Assembly: GCA_900552415.1 (NCBI GenBank)
Contig: USAD01000006.1
Coordinates: 1 to 23,795 of the forward strand
DNA length: 23,795 nucleotides
Direction: 5' to 3'
Origin: an uncultured Parabacteroides sp.
GTDB lineage: Bacteria; Bacteroidota; Bacteroidia; Bacteroidales; Tannerellaceae
The first letter of the stretch is position 1. The number at the start of each line of letters is the position of its first letter. The notes beneath the pieces were generated by a model. It was not told the origin of the DNA. It worked only from the letters and a program-made list of their open reading frames with translations, and did no database searches. Shown one piece after another: positions 1 through 7,228 of the stretch. Position numbers and translations under genes: made by a program.

Positions 1-178
1 AAAAAAAAAAAATAATATTATATATATATTATATAGATTCTATATCTATATCTTTTCTATGACACTCTATCTCCCCCCAACGATTATTGTCATTTGTAAG
101 AATTGTAAGCGTAAGGCGATGGGCGTCCCCTGGCATGAAAACCATATCCGGAACAGGGAAACGGCATCTTCAAGAAAA
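1..178. other. AT-rich gene-free window start
   Basis: The first 60 bases are almost pure A/T, beginning with an A12 run and containing the near-palindrome ATATAGA-T-TCTATAT at 31-45. The rest up to 178 is ordinary non-coding-looking sequence; the short open frames here resemble no protein. It is the downstream flank of ispG together with the flank of an unseen neighbour to the left. Confidence 0.5.
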
Positions 179-227
179 AGGAAGGGCACGTTCACAAATT
201 TTTACAGCTTAGCGCCCTCCCTTTTTT
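179..227 (-). terminator. Rho-independent terminator downstream of ispG
   Basis: An 11-bp inverted repeat pairs 179-189 with 212-222 around a 22-nt loop. Read on the minus strand, the stem AGGGAGGGCGC/GTGCCCTTCCT is closed with two G·U wobbles and is followed by TTTTTCTT. On the plus strand the same repeat has two A·C mismatches but is followed by T6, so it may also act weakly the other way. It lies about 90 nt after the ispG stop, which fits the end of the minus-strand operon. Confidence 0.7.
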
Positions 228-312
228 GGTGGTCCCGGCATTCCCTCGTATATTCGCGGATGTCGGGGATAAAACACTAGAATTGATTGCTATACACACA
301 CGGTGCCTGGAT

Positions 313-2151
313 CTAGTCCTGCCAGTCGCCGTTCTCCTTGATGAGGCGGACCAACCGCTCGACCGCCTCCTCCTCAGGGATATTCCGCAGGACGCAGGTC
401 TTGCCCTTGTAGAGGCTGATCTGCCCTCGGCCGGCGCCCACATAACCGTAGTCGGCGTCCGCCATCTCGCCAGGGCCATTGACGATGCAGCCCATGATGC
501 CGATCTTGAGCCCTCTCAGGTGGGCGGTAGCCCGCTTGATCTTGGCGATCGCCGATTGCAGGTCGTAGAGCGTACGGCCACAGCTCGGGCATGAGATGTA
601 TTCCGTCTTGCTCACCCTCAGGCGAGCGGCTTGCAGGATCGAGAACATGCACTGGTCGATCGCTTGGGGCTCCTCCAGCCGGTCGTCGCCCAGCAGGATG
701 CCGTCGCCGAAGCCATCGAGCAACAAGGCCCCGAAATCGGCCGCCGACTTGATTTGCAGGGATTCCAGGTCGGCCTCCTGATACTCGCGGCAAAGGATGA
801 CTGGCACCTCGCATCCGGCCAGCAAGAGGCGATGCATGGCCGCCCGCATCTCGCCGACACCATTGCGATGGTGGGTCTCGAGGATCACCACGGCGCTCGT
901 CTCCTCGCGCAACCTCCCGATCATCGTCTCCGTCAGGTCGGCATAGGAGAGGCGAACGAACTTGACCGGGCTCTCGTATTGCCCCATGATCTCCGCCTCC
1001 GAGGCGATAAAACAGGGATAGACGTTGGGCCTGTCTTTCCAGAAATGCGCGTCGACGATCAACCGGAACTCGTCAGGGAAATTATCCGGGTCCTCCTTCC
1101 CGATGTAGATATAGTCGGGCATGGCCAAACGATCGAACGAGAAATCGCCCCGACGGCGGTCGGCGATGACGACAGGCAAGGCGTCGCCCCCGATATTCAG
1201 GACCTCACGTGTCGGACGCCGCTCCGTGAAACAGGGATCGAAAGCCGGATCGGCCTCCGCCTGGATCGGCTCATGCCCCACCCGCTCGAGGATATAATCC
1301 ACCAGCTTACGGGCGACGGGAAGCTCCGCCTCGGGATCCTCCGTCAGGGAGACCCGGATCGTGTCGCCCAGCCCGTCGGCCAGGAGCGTACCGATACCCA
1401 GGGCGCTCTTCACGCGGCCATCCTCGCCATCACCCGCCTCGGTGACGCCCAGGTGCAACGGATAGGCCATCCCCTCGCTCTCCATCACACGGACCAGCAG
1501 GCGGACGGTCTTGACCATCACGACGGTATTGGAGGCCTTGATCGAGAGGACGATGTCGTGAAAATCGGCCTCCTCGCAAATTCTCAGGAACTCCATGCAA
1601 CTCTCGACCATGCCCCTTGGCGTATCGCCATAGCGGCTCATGATCCGGTCGGACAGGGAGCCGTGATTGACACCGATACGGATCGCCGTATGATGGCGCT
1701 TACAGATCTCGAGGAAAGGGATAAGGCGCTCCCGGATCTTCTGGATCTCGGCGGCATACTCCTCGTCCGTATATTCCAGCTTGCTGAAGGTCTTGACCTT
1801 ATCCACGTAGTTGCCGGGGTTGATCCTCACCTTCTCCACCTCCTCCGCCGCGGCGTCGGCTGCCCGGGGATTGAAATGGATATCGGCGACCAACGGGGTC
1901 GTGAAGCCCTTCTCGTTCAACAACCGGCGAATGACACCCAGGTTGCGTGCCTCCCGCTCGCCTTGCGCCGTGAAACGCACGTACTCGGCTCCCGCCTCGA
2001 TCATGCGGATAGCCTGGGCGACCGAAGCCTCGGTATCCATCGTGGAGACGTTGGCCATCGACTGGATCCGGATCGGATAATCGCCTCCCAACGGCGTGTT
2101 CCCGATATGGGCGACCGACGAGCGGCGACGGGCATAATTGAAATAATCCAT
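313..2151 (-). CDS. ispG: 4-hydroxy-3-methylbut-2-enyl diphosphate synthase, Bacteroidota-type
   Basis: Reductive step of the MEP isoprenoid pathway: converts 2-C-methyl-D-erythritol 2,4-cyclodiphosphate to HMBPP in the cytoplasm using a [4Fe-4S] cluster. The 612-residue protein has the N-terminal TIM barrel (about 1-290, with IRIGVNHGSL near 157-166 and KASNTVVMV near 205-213). A large middle insertion follows (about 300-500), the hallmark of the long form in Bacteroidota, Chlamydia and plants; the E. coli type has only about 370 residues. The C-terminal cluster domain shows CPSC (Cys521, Cys524) and GCIVNGPGE (Cys555, Glu562), the expected iron ligands. It is the last gene of a minus-strand run, 73 bp after purE with a hairpin between. 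The ATG start gives MDYFNYARR, normal for the family. No defect is visible. Confidence 0.97.
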   Translation of the reverse strand: MDYFNYARRRSSVAHIGNTPLGGDYPIRIQSMANVSTMDTEASVAQAIRMIEAGAEYVRFTAQGEREARNLGVIRRLLNEKGFTTPLVADIHFNPRAADAAAEEVEKVRINPGNYVDKVKTFSKLEYTDEEYAAEIQKIRERLIPFLEICKRHHTAIRIGVNHGSLSDRIMSRYGDTPRGMVESCMEFLRICEEADFHDIVLSIKASNTVVMVKTVRLLVRVMESEGMAYPLHLGVTEAGDGEDGRVKSALGIGTLLADGLGDTIRVSLTEDPEAELPVARKLVDYILERVGHEPIQAEADPAFDPCFTERRPTREVLNIGGDALPVVIADRRRGDFSFDRLAMPDYIYIGKEDPDNFPDEFRLIVDAHFWKDRPNVYPCFIASEAEIMGQYESPVKFVRLSYADLTETMIGRLREETSAVVILETHHRNGVGEMRAAMHRLLLAGCEVPVILCREYQEADLESLQIKSAADFGALLLDGFGDGILLGDDRLEEPQAIDQCMFSILQAARLRVSKTEYISCPSCGRTLYDLQSAIAKIKRATAHLRGLKIGIMGCIVNGPGEMADADYGYVGAGRGQISLYKGKTCVLRNIPEEEAVERLVRLIKENGDWQD

Positions 2152-2172
2152 AACGTTGCTATTTTAAACGAG

Positions 2173-2203
2173 CGGAGACGTGACACCAGGCGCCACGTCT
2201 CCG
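2173..2203 (-). terminator. Perfect intergenic hairpin between purE and ispG
   Basis: CGGAGACGTG (2173-2182) and CACGTCTCCG (2194-2203) form a perfect 10-bp stem with an 11-nt loop. On the minus strand it is followed by CTCGTTTAAAAT, with no clean U-run; on the plus strand by ACAACTATTTTTT. Inside a co-oriented gene run it could attenuate read-through into ispG or be a processing or stability hairpin. Which of these applies cannot be told from sequence. Confidence 0.5.
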
Positions 2204-2224
2204 ACAACTATTTTTTGAATCTCA

Positions 2225-2740
2225 TTAATTCGTCTTATACTTGAAGGTGACCTTGGCGAGATCCTCGTTCGCCTTCACGATCTTCTTCTTCAGGTCCTCC
2301 TTGTAGGCGGCAAGCTTAACCTGTAACGCCTCATCGCCAACCGACAACATCTGTACGGCCAGGATACCCGCATTGAGGGCACCATTGATACCTACCGTAG
2401 CGACAGGGATGCCCGGAGGCATCTGGACGATCGCCAGAAGGGCGTCCATTCCGTCGAGGGTAGAGTTGATCGGCACGCCGATCACCGGAACCGTCGTCAT
2501 CGAGGCGATCACGCCACACAGGTGGGCAGCCATGCCTGCCGCCGCGATAATCACCTTAATGCCCCGCTCCTTGGCTCCCTTAGCGAACGCCTCCACCTCG
2601 GCCGGCGTACGATGCGCCGAGAGGGCGTGCATCTCGAAGGGAACCTCCATTTCATCGAGGAACTTCGCGGCCTTCTCCATCACGGGCAGGTCGGAAGTGC
2701 TTCCCATTATAATGCTTACTACCGGCTTCATCGTCGACAT
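2225..2740 (-). CDS. purE: N5-carboxyaminoimidazole ribonucleotide mutase
   Basis: Purine biosynthesis: rearranges N5-CAIR to CAIR in the cytoplasm. The 171-residue protein is the normal class I PurE size. It carries the phosphate- and nucleotide-binding motifs GSTSD (13-17), SAHRTP (41-46, with the catalytic-region His43) and AAAGMAAHLCG (67-77). The GVPINSTLDGMDALLAI stretch is typical of the mutase rather than the animal-type carboxylase. The ATG at 2740 is one base away from the gcvH stop; the next ATG (2731, MKPVVSIIMG) is an equally good start by homology. It is translated as part of the rpoN–gcvH–purE run, with no promoter of its own visible. Confidence 0.96.
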   Translation of the reverse strand: MSTMKPVVSIIMGSTSDLPVMEKAAKFLDEMEVPFEMHALSAHRTPAEVEAFAKGAKERGIKVIIAAAGMAAHLCGVIASMTTVPVIGVPINSTLDGMDALLAIVQMPPGIPVATVGINGALNAGILAVQMLSVGDEALQVKLAAYKEDLKKKIVKANEDLAKVTFKYKTN

Positions 2741-2741
2741 C

Positions 2742-3122
2742 TTATTTCGCGATTAATTTCTGGTATTCCTCGGCAGAAAGCAAGCTATCCAACTCCGACG
2801 GATCAGAAACGCTGACCTTGATCAACCAGCCCTTGCCATAAGCGTCCTCGTTCACCAACTGGGGCGCGTCCTCCAACTCGGCGTTCACCTCGAGCACCTC
2901 GCCACCAACCGGCATGAACAGGTCGGAAACGGTCTTTACCGCCTCGATCGTACCGAATACCTCCTCCTTGGCAACGGTCTCGCCCTCGGTCGTGATATCG
3001 ACATAGACAATCTCGCCCAACTCGCTCTGGGCATAATCGGTAATACCAACATAAGCGACATCACCATCTACACGGATCCACTCATGATCCTTCGTGTACT
3101 TTACATCTGCAGGAAAATTCAT
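2742..3122 (-). CDS. gcvH: Glycine cleavage system H protein
   Basis: Lipoylated shuttle protein that carries the aminomethyl group between the P, T and L proteins of glycine decarboxylase, feeding one-carbon units to folate. The 126 residues are the full family length. HEW (13-15) is the family's conserved N-terminal motif, and the lipoylation site lies in [11 protein letters not shown] (57-67) with the acceptor Lys63. The lipoyl-domain fold is intact through the C-terminal [10 protein letters not shown]. It sits 15 nt after the PAP2-like gene and 1 nt before purE. Pairing with purE makes sense because glycine and formyl-folate both feed purine synthesis. The gcvP and gcvT genes are not in this window. 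Confidence 0.97.
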   Translation of the reverse strand: MNFPADVKYTKDHEWIRVDGDVAYVGITDYAQSELGEIVYVDITTEGETVAKEEVFGTIEAVKTVSDLFMPVGGEVLEVNAELEDAPQLVNEDAYGKGWLIKVSVSDPSELDSLLSAEEYQKLIAK

Positions 3123-3137
3123 AATTTCAATATTTTA

Positions 3138-3770
3138 TTAGATAAACAAATAGATATAACTCCATAACGACGACAAGAAGGTGCAGGCGAATCCCAGCGT
3201 GAAACCGGCATAAACCTGCATCGGCGTGTGCTTGCCGAGGAAAATCCGCGACGTCCCCAACAGGCCGGCCACGAGAAAGAGAATCATAAAGGCCCACGAG
3301 AAATTCAGGTGATGGATCTCCGCGTAGCCCATCAGGCCACCCAACAACCCTCCAGCCCCGATCTCGTGCGCGCTGATCTTCCAGAAGAAATTGACACACA
3401 TGGCGATCAACAAGGCCACGCAGGTACCCGCCAACACGGCCAAAAGCCAATAGGGCATCATCATCCGGTTCATGAAATAGAGGCTCGAGAGAATCGAGAC
3501 GACAAAGATCAGGTAGGGCAACAGACGCTCCCTCCGATCGGTCAGCTCCAGATCGCCAGCCGCCCCGTTGCGCACCAGCAAATAGATGAAAAGCCCCGGC
3601 AGAAGAGCCGTCGAGGCGAACACGCCACCAACGATATAAAGCTTCGCCATGGGCGGCAAGATCACCAGACCCGTAAACGACAAGGCCAGGATGACCCCAT
3701 ACGTCAGCATCAGCAATGGATGGAAAACAATCGATATGATATTCGCTAATAACCTCATGACACCTCTCAT
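3138..3770 (-). CDS. PAP2-superfamily-like integral membrane protein
   Basis: Multi-pass membrane protein of 210 residues with about six hydrophobic segments, resembling membrane phosphatases that act on lipid phosphates. Two PAP2-like signatures are recognisable: KISAHEIGAGG (131-141, with Ser133 and His135, corresponding to the PSGH motif) and SRIFLGKHTPMQ (174-185, corresponding to SR-x5-H-x3-D). The last Asp of that motif is Gln185 here, and the N-terminal KxxxxxxRP motif is not obvious, with only the weak stretch DRRERLLPY (78-86). Catalytic activity is therefore uncertain. Its ATG overlaps the rpoN stop (ATGA at 3767-3770), implying translational coupling; a second ATG four codons in (3758) is also possible. 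The substrate is unknown; lipid or undecaprenyl phosphates would be the family default. Confidence 0.75.
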   Translation of the reverse strand: MRGVMRLLANIISIVFHPLLMLTYGVILALSFTGLVILPPMAKLYIVGGVFASTALLPGLFIYLLVRNGAAGDLELTDRRERLLPYLIFVVSILSSLYFMNRMMMPYWLLAVLAGTCVALLIAMCVNFFWKISAHEIGAGGLLGGLMGYAEIHHLNFSWAFMILFLVAGLLGTSRIFLGKHTPMQVYAGFTLGFACTFLSSLWSYIYLFI

Positions 3771-5233
3771 ATTTCCTTGCGAAGACGAGCGACAGGAATG
3801 CCCAATTGCTCACGATACTTGGCCACCGTCCGGCGAGCGATGACATATCCCCGCTCCTTCAGGATCGCGGCCAGCTCCTCGTCGTTCAAGGGCTTGCGCT
3901 TGTCTTCCGATTCAATACACTCTTTCACTATCTTCTTGACCTCCCTTGTCGAGATCTCCTCGCCGCTATCGTTCTGCATCGACTCCGAGAAGAAATATTT
4001 CAAGGGATAGATCCCGAAATTGGTCTGCACGTACTTGCTATTGCTCACCCTCGAGATGGTCGAGATATCGTAGCCCGCCCGCTCGGCGACATCCTTCAGG
4101 ATCATGGGGCGCAGGGTGGCCTCATCACCCGTCAGGAAAAAGTCCCGCTGGAGGAGCATGATCGCCTCCATCGTACGGGTCAGGGTCTCGTTCCGTTGCT
4201 TCACGGCGTCGATAAACCATTGCGCCGAGTCCAGCTTCTGCTTGACGAACTGGAGGGCTTCCCGTTTCTCGGGCGTCTGGTTGGCCTTATGCGCCATATA
4301 GTCCTGGAACATATCGGCATACTCACGGCTGACTCGCATCTCCGGAATGCCCCTCTGGTTCATGCTCAAGGTCAACTCACCATTATTGGCGTCGACAATA
4401 AAGTCGGGAACCACCTGGCTCATCGCCGTCTCCATCGAGCCGCCCCAGTTGTTTCCCGGCTTCGGGTTGAGGGTCGTGATCTCACGGATCGCCTTCTTCA
4501 AGGTCTCCTCGTCAATATCCAATCCCTTCAGGACCCGCTCATAGCGCTTATGGGTAAAATCCTCGAAGTAATCGGTCAGCACCCGGATCGCCAGGGCCGT
4601 ATCGGGAGTCGCTTGCCGTTTCCTCAACTGGATCAGCAGGCACTCGCGCAAGTCGCGCGCGCCAACACCGGCCGGCTCAAAGTCCTGGATGACCTCCAGC
4701 ACCTTCTGGATCTCGGCCTCATCAACCTCCAGCCCCGCCTGGAAGATCAGGTCGTCGGCGATCGCCGACAGGTCTCGCCTCAAGTATCCGTCGTCATCAA
4801 TGTTACCGATGATATACTCGGCGATTTTCACCTGTTTCTCCGGCAAGCTCCTCAAGCCCAGTTGCTCGAGCAGCACCTCGTTCAACGATTGGCCCACCGA
4901 GAAGGGGACATCCTCCTTCCGCTCGCTCCGCTCGGCCAACTCCCTCAGTTTATAGTCGGGGATATCGTCCTCCGTCAGGTAATCACCAAGCGACAGGTCC
5001 GTGTCGTCACCCTTGTCGACCTCCCCGCCATCGCCGGAATCTTCCATTTCCGGCTCCGTCCGGTCCATTTCATCCACGGGCTCTTTCCCCTCCTCCAATG
5101 CCGGATTCTCCTCCAGCTCATGCTTCACACGCTCCTCCAACTCGATCGCGGGCAACTCAAGGAGCCGGATGAGCTGGATTTGCTGGGGCGATAACTTCTG
5201 CTGTAATTTTTGTTGTAATTGTTGCTTTAGCAT
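3767..5233 (-). CDS. rpoN: RNA polymerase sigma-54 factor
   Basis: Alternative sigma factor that directs RNA polymerase to -24/-12 promoters and needs an AAA+ activator. The 488-residue protein is complete. The Gln/Leu-rich region I (1-48, QQLQQKLQQKLSPQQIQLIR) binds activator and core. An acidic region II follows (about 50-90), then the core-binding domain, then a helix-turn-helix around DISTISRVSNSKY. The diagnostic RpoN box ARRTVAKYRE lies at 466-475. It is the first gene of the minus-strand run, and its stop overlaps the start of the PAP2-like gene. A TATATTCG -7-like box lies about 65 nt upstream inside a palindrome. No sigma-54 activator gene is in the window. Confidence 0.97.
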   Translation of the reverse strand: MLKQQLQQKLQQKLSPQQIQLIRLLELPAIELEERVKHELEENPALEEGKEPVDEMDRTEPEMEDSGDGGEVDKGDDTDLSLGDYLTEDDIPDYKLRELAERSERKEDVPFSVGQSLNEVLLEQLGLRSLPEKQVKIAEYIIGNIDDDGYLRRDLSAIADDLIFQAGLEVDEAEIQKVLEVIQDFEPAGVGARDLRECLLIQLRKRQATPDTALAIRVLTDYFEDFTHKRYERVLKGLDIDEETLKKAIREITTLNPKPGNNWGGSMETAMSQVVPDFIVDANNGELTLSMNQRGIPEMRVSREYADMFQDYMAHKANQTPEKREALQFVKQKLDSAQWFIDAVKQRNETLTRTMEAIMLLQRDFFLTGDEATLRPMILKDVAERAGYDISTISRVSNSKYVQTNFGIYPLKYFFSESMQNDSGEEISTREVKKIVKECIESEDKRKPLNDEELAAILKERGYVIARRTVAKYREQLGIPVARLRKEI

Positions 5234-5290
5234 AAATATTCCCTATAAGACAAGAGGCCGACCCTCCAAATCTGGTGACAAACCACTCTT

Positions 5291-5309
5291 ACTATATCGC
5301 GAATATAGT
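5291..5309. promoter_or_regulatory. Palindrome over the putative rpoN -7 box
   Basis: ACTATAT-CGCGA-ATATAGT is a perfect 7-bp inverted repeat. On the minus strand it contains TATATTCG (5300-5307), matching the Bacteroidota -7 element TAnnTTTG/TAnnTTCG, the same octamer found at the susC promoter. No clear TTTG -33 element lies 19-21 bp further up. A dyad covering a -7 box could be an operator; a T-run right after it on the plus strand means a weak terminator is also possible. Confidence 0.4.
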
Positions 5310-5397
5310 TTTTTGTTTCAACGAATCCCCCATTCACGCCGATAAAATTTATGGGAGACAGGGAAACACACGTGCGGTTCCGGGCCTCATCTTCCCC

Positions 5398-5609
5398 TTA
5401 CAGGAAAATACTCTTCTGGCTGATATACTTCATGAACTCCTCCTTTTTTATCTCCTCCACGTTAATGCCCACGATCTTATGCTCGCTTTTCACGAAAGGA
5501 TCCTGGAATCATGAAAATAGATCATTGTCAAAGGCAAGATAAAGACAAACAACCAAATAATCCCATAAATGAAATACTCCAACAAATGCTGCCTATACGA
5601 AAGTCTCAT
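5398..5609 (-). pseudogene. Frameshifted small membrane-protein gene
   Basis: Two open stretches on the minus strand read like one protein split between frames. The first (5609-5490, 39 codons) starts MRLSYRQHLLEYFI and has a clear membrane segment (about residues 12-30), ending in YFHDSRILS. The second (5508-5398, 36 codons, no start needed) reads FQDPFVKSEHK, then a charged tail with EEIKKEEFMKYISQ, then a stop. They overlap at 5490-5508. Restoring one base near 5500 would fuse them into a roughly 71-residue protein with one transmembrane helix and a charged tail. I do not recognise the family. The N-terminus resembles the first helix of Bacteroidota membrane sensor kinases, so it could be a truncated remnant of one. 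A sequencing error or two unrelated short frames are alternatives. Confidence 0.4.
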
Positions 5610-5819
5610 CACTCCTATAGAAGATTTTGTTTCGCGAAATAAGCCGTAAAGTCAAATACAATCCTTATAAAATCAGCTAATAACGCCATTTTATCGACCA
5701 ATGGCCCCTATTTGTCGCCCAAAAAAGATCACGCCATTTCGCTTCGTTCAATAAACAAACCGATATTTTTAAGCGAGTCTGATAATGATTTATTACTTTT
5801 GTGCCCAAAATTAAGATGA
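5610..5819. other. AT-rich divergent spacer upstream of tcdA-like gene
   Basis: This is the remainder of the 586-bp spacer between rpoN and the tcdA-like gene. It contains the palindrome TTTCGCGAAA (5630-5639) just upstream of the broken small gene, and the candidate -7 box of the tcdA operon near its right end. No gene is seen; base composition is clearly more AT-rich than in the flanking genes. Confidence 0.5.
5794..5801 (+). promoter_or_regulatory. Candidate -7 box for the tcdA-like operon
   Basis: TACTTTTG matches the Bacteroidota -7 consensus TAnnTTTG and sits 18 nt before the ATG at 5820. A matching TTTG -33 element at the usual 19-21 bp is not evident; only a T-run is present near 5766-5770. 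Confidence 0.4.
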
Positions 5820-6533
5820 ATGAGTCAGGAATGGAAATCTAGGACAGCCTTATTGCTCGGAGAGGATCGCATGAATTACCTCTCGGGATGCCACGTGCTC
5901 GTCGTCGGGCTGGGCGGCGTCGGCGCCTATGCCGCCGAACAACTCTGCCGGGCGGGCATCGGGAAAATGACGATCGTCGACGCCGATACCGTCAACGAGA
6001 GTAACCTCAACCGACAGCTCCCCGCCTTGCGCTCCACGATCGGACGCCCCAAGGCCGAGGTGGTCGCCCAACGGTTGCTCGACATCAATCCGGAGCTCGA
6101 GCTGACGGTCCACAACGAGTTTATCCGCGACGAGCGGACGGAGGCGATCCTCGACGAGGCCAACTACCAGTTCGTGGTCGACGCGATCGACTCGCTCAGT
6201 CCCAAGGTCTTTCTCCTCTATCACGCGTTGAGGCGCCAGATACCGGTCGTCTCATCCATGGGCGCCGGAGCGAAGACGGACCCGTCGCAGGTGCGGATAG
6301 CCGACATCTCGAAAACCCAGAATTGCGCCCTGGCGAAAGCGGTTCGCAAACGGCTCCGTACGCTGGGTGTCAACAAGGGAATCACCGCGGTATTCTCGAC
6401 CGAGATGGCCAATCCCGACGCGGTCATCGAGGTGGACGACGAGCAATGCAAACGGACCACGACCGGCACGATTTCCTATATGCCGGCCCTGTTCGGCTGC
6501 TTCCTGAGCGCCCACGTCTTACGTAATATTTGA
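5820..6533 (+). CDS. tcdA: E1-like tRNA threonylcarbamoyladenosine dehydratase
   Basis: ThiF/MoeB/E1-superfamily enzyme of the TcdA (CsdL/YgdL) branch. TcdA uses ATP to cyclise the t6A37 base of ANN-decoding tRNAs to ct6A. The 237-residue protein has the Rossmann nucleotide loop GLGGVG (30-35), the acidic [13 protein letters not shown] block (54-66, with the Asn and Arg expected to contact ATP), and the VDAIDS strand (120-125). The later MGAG and the absence of the CxxC zinc pairs of ThiF/MoeB favour TcdA over those relatives; substrate assignment is by family. It is the first gene of a plus-strand run, with the next ATG 7 nt after its stop. Confidence 0.85.
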   Translation: MSQEWKSRTALLLGEDRMNYLSGCHVLVVGLGGVGAYAAEQLCRAGIGKMTIVDADTVNESNLNRQLPALRSTIGRPKAEVVAQRLLDINPELELTVHNEFIRDERTEAILDEANYQFVVDAIDSLSPKVFLLYHALRRQIPVVSSMGAGAKTDPSQVRIADISKTQNCALAKAVRKRLRTLGVNKGITAVFSTEMANPDAVIEVDDEQCKRTTTGTISYMPALFGCFLSAHVLRNI

Positions 6534-6540
6534 TTTGATT

Positions 6541-7206
6541 ATGAGTGACATGATACAGACACAAGGAATCACGAAAAGCTTCGGGCCACTCCAGGTGCTC
6601 AAGGGCATCGACCTGACGATCGCCCAAGGCGAGATCGTCTCGATCGTCGGACCGAGCGGAGCGGGCAAGACAACCCTGCTCCAGATCATCGGGACGCTCG
6701 ACAAGCCCGACGCGGGCTCGCTCACCATCAACGGGACCGACGTCAGCCGGCTGAACGAGAAGGCACTCTCCGCCTTCCGCAACCAGAACATCGGCTTTGT
6801 CTTCCAGTTCCACCAACTGCTTCCCGAGTTCACGGCACTCGAGAACGTCATGATCCCCGCCTTGATCGGGGGCGCCAAGGCACCAGCCGCCCGGGAGAAG
6901 GCCCAAAGGATCCTTAACGACCTGGGACTGGCCGACCGCATGGAGCACAAGCCCGCCGAGCTGTCGGGTGGCGAGAAACAACGGGTCGCCGTCGCCCGGG
7001 CACTGATCAACGATCCGGCGGTCATCCTGGCCGACGAGCCGTCGGGAAGCCTCGACAGCCACAACAAGGAGGAGCTGCACGCCCTCTTCTTCGACCTGCG
7101 CGACCGCCTCGGCCAGACATTCGTCATCGTGACACACGACGAGACACTCGCAGAAAAATCAGACCGTGTCATCCACATCAAGGATGGCATCGTATTCAAT
7201 GGATAA
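6541..7206 (+). CDS. ABC transporter ATP-binding protein, LolD/MacB type
   Basis: Cytoplasmic ATPase subunit of the LolCDE/MacB/FtsE-type class. It has every motif of an active ABC ATPase: Walker [10 protein letters not shown] (37-45), Q-loop FQF (Gln89), signature LSGGEKQR (141-148), Walker B VILADEP (161-167) and the switch His199 in VTHD. At 221 residues it is the size of LolD, the lipoprotein-release ATPase, and Bacteroidota homologues are often so named. No LolC/E permease gene lies nearby, so the partner is unknown. I chose the ATG at 6541; an in-frame TTG at 6535 lies closer to the tcdA stop, and a third candidate, ATG 6550, gives [12 protein letters not shown]. Confidence 0.85.
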   Translation: MSDMIQTQGITKSFGPLQVLKGIDLTIAQGEIVSIVGPSGAGKTTLLQIIGTLDKPDAGSLTINGTDVSRLNEKALSAFRNQNIGFVFQFHQLLPEFTALENVMIPALIGGAKAPAAREKAQRILNDLGLADRMEHKPAELSGGEKQRVAVARALINDPAVILADEPSGSLDSHNKEELHALFFDLRDRLGQTFVIVTHDETLAEKSDRVIHIKDGIVFNG

Positions 7207-7228
7207 TCCCTAATCTTCAAGAATAAAA

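Noticed and set aside
59..280. 73-codon plus-strand frame at the window start
   Set aside because: It overlaps the terminator hairpin and its composition is not protein-like.
5275..5514. 79-codon plus-strand frame in the rpoN/tcdA spacer
   Set aside because: It is antisense to the more protein-like minus-strand fragments at 5398-5609 and has no recognisable features.
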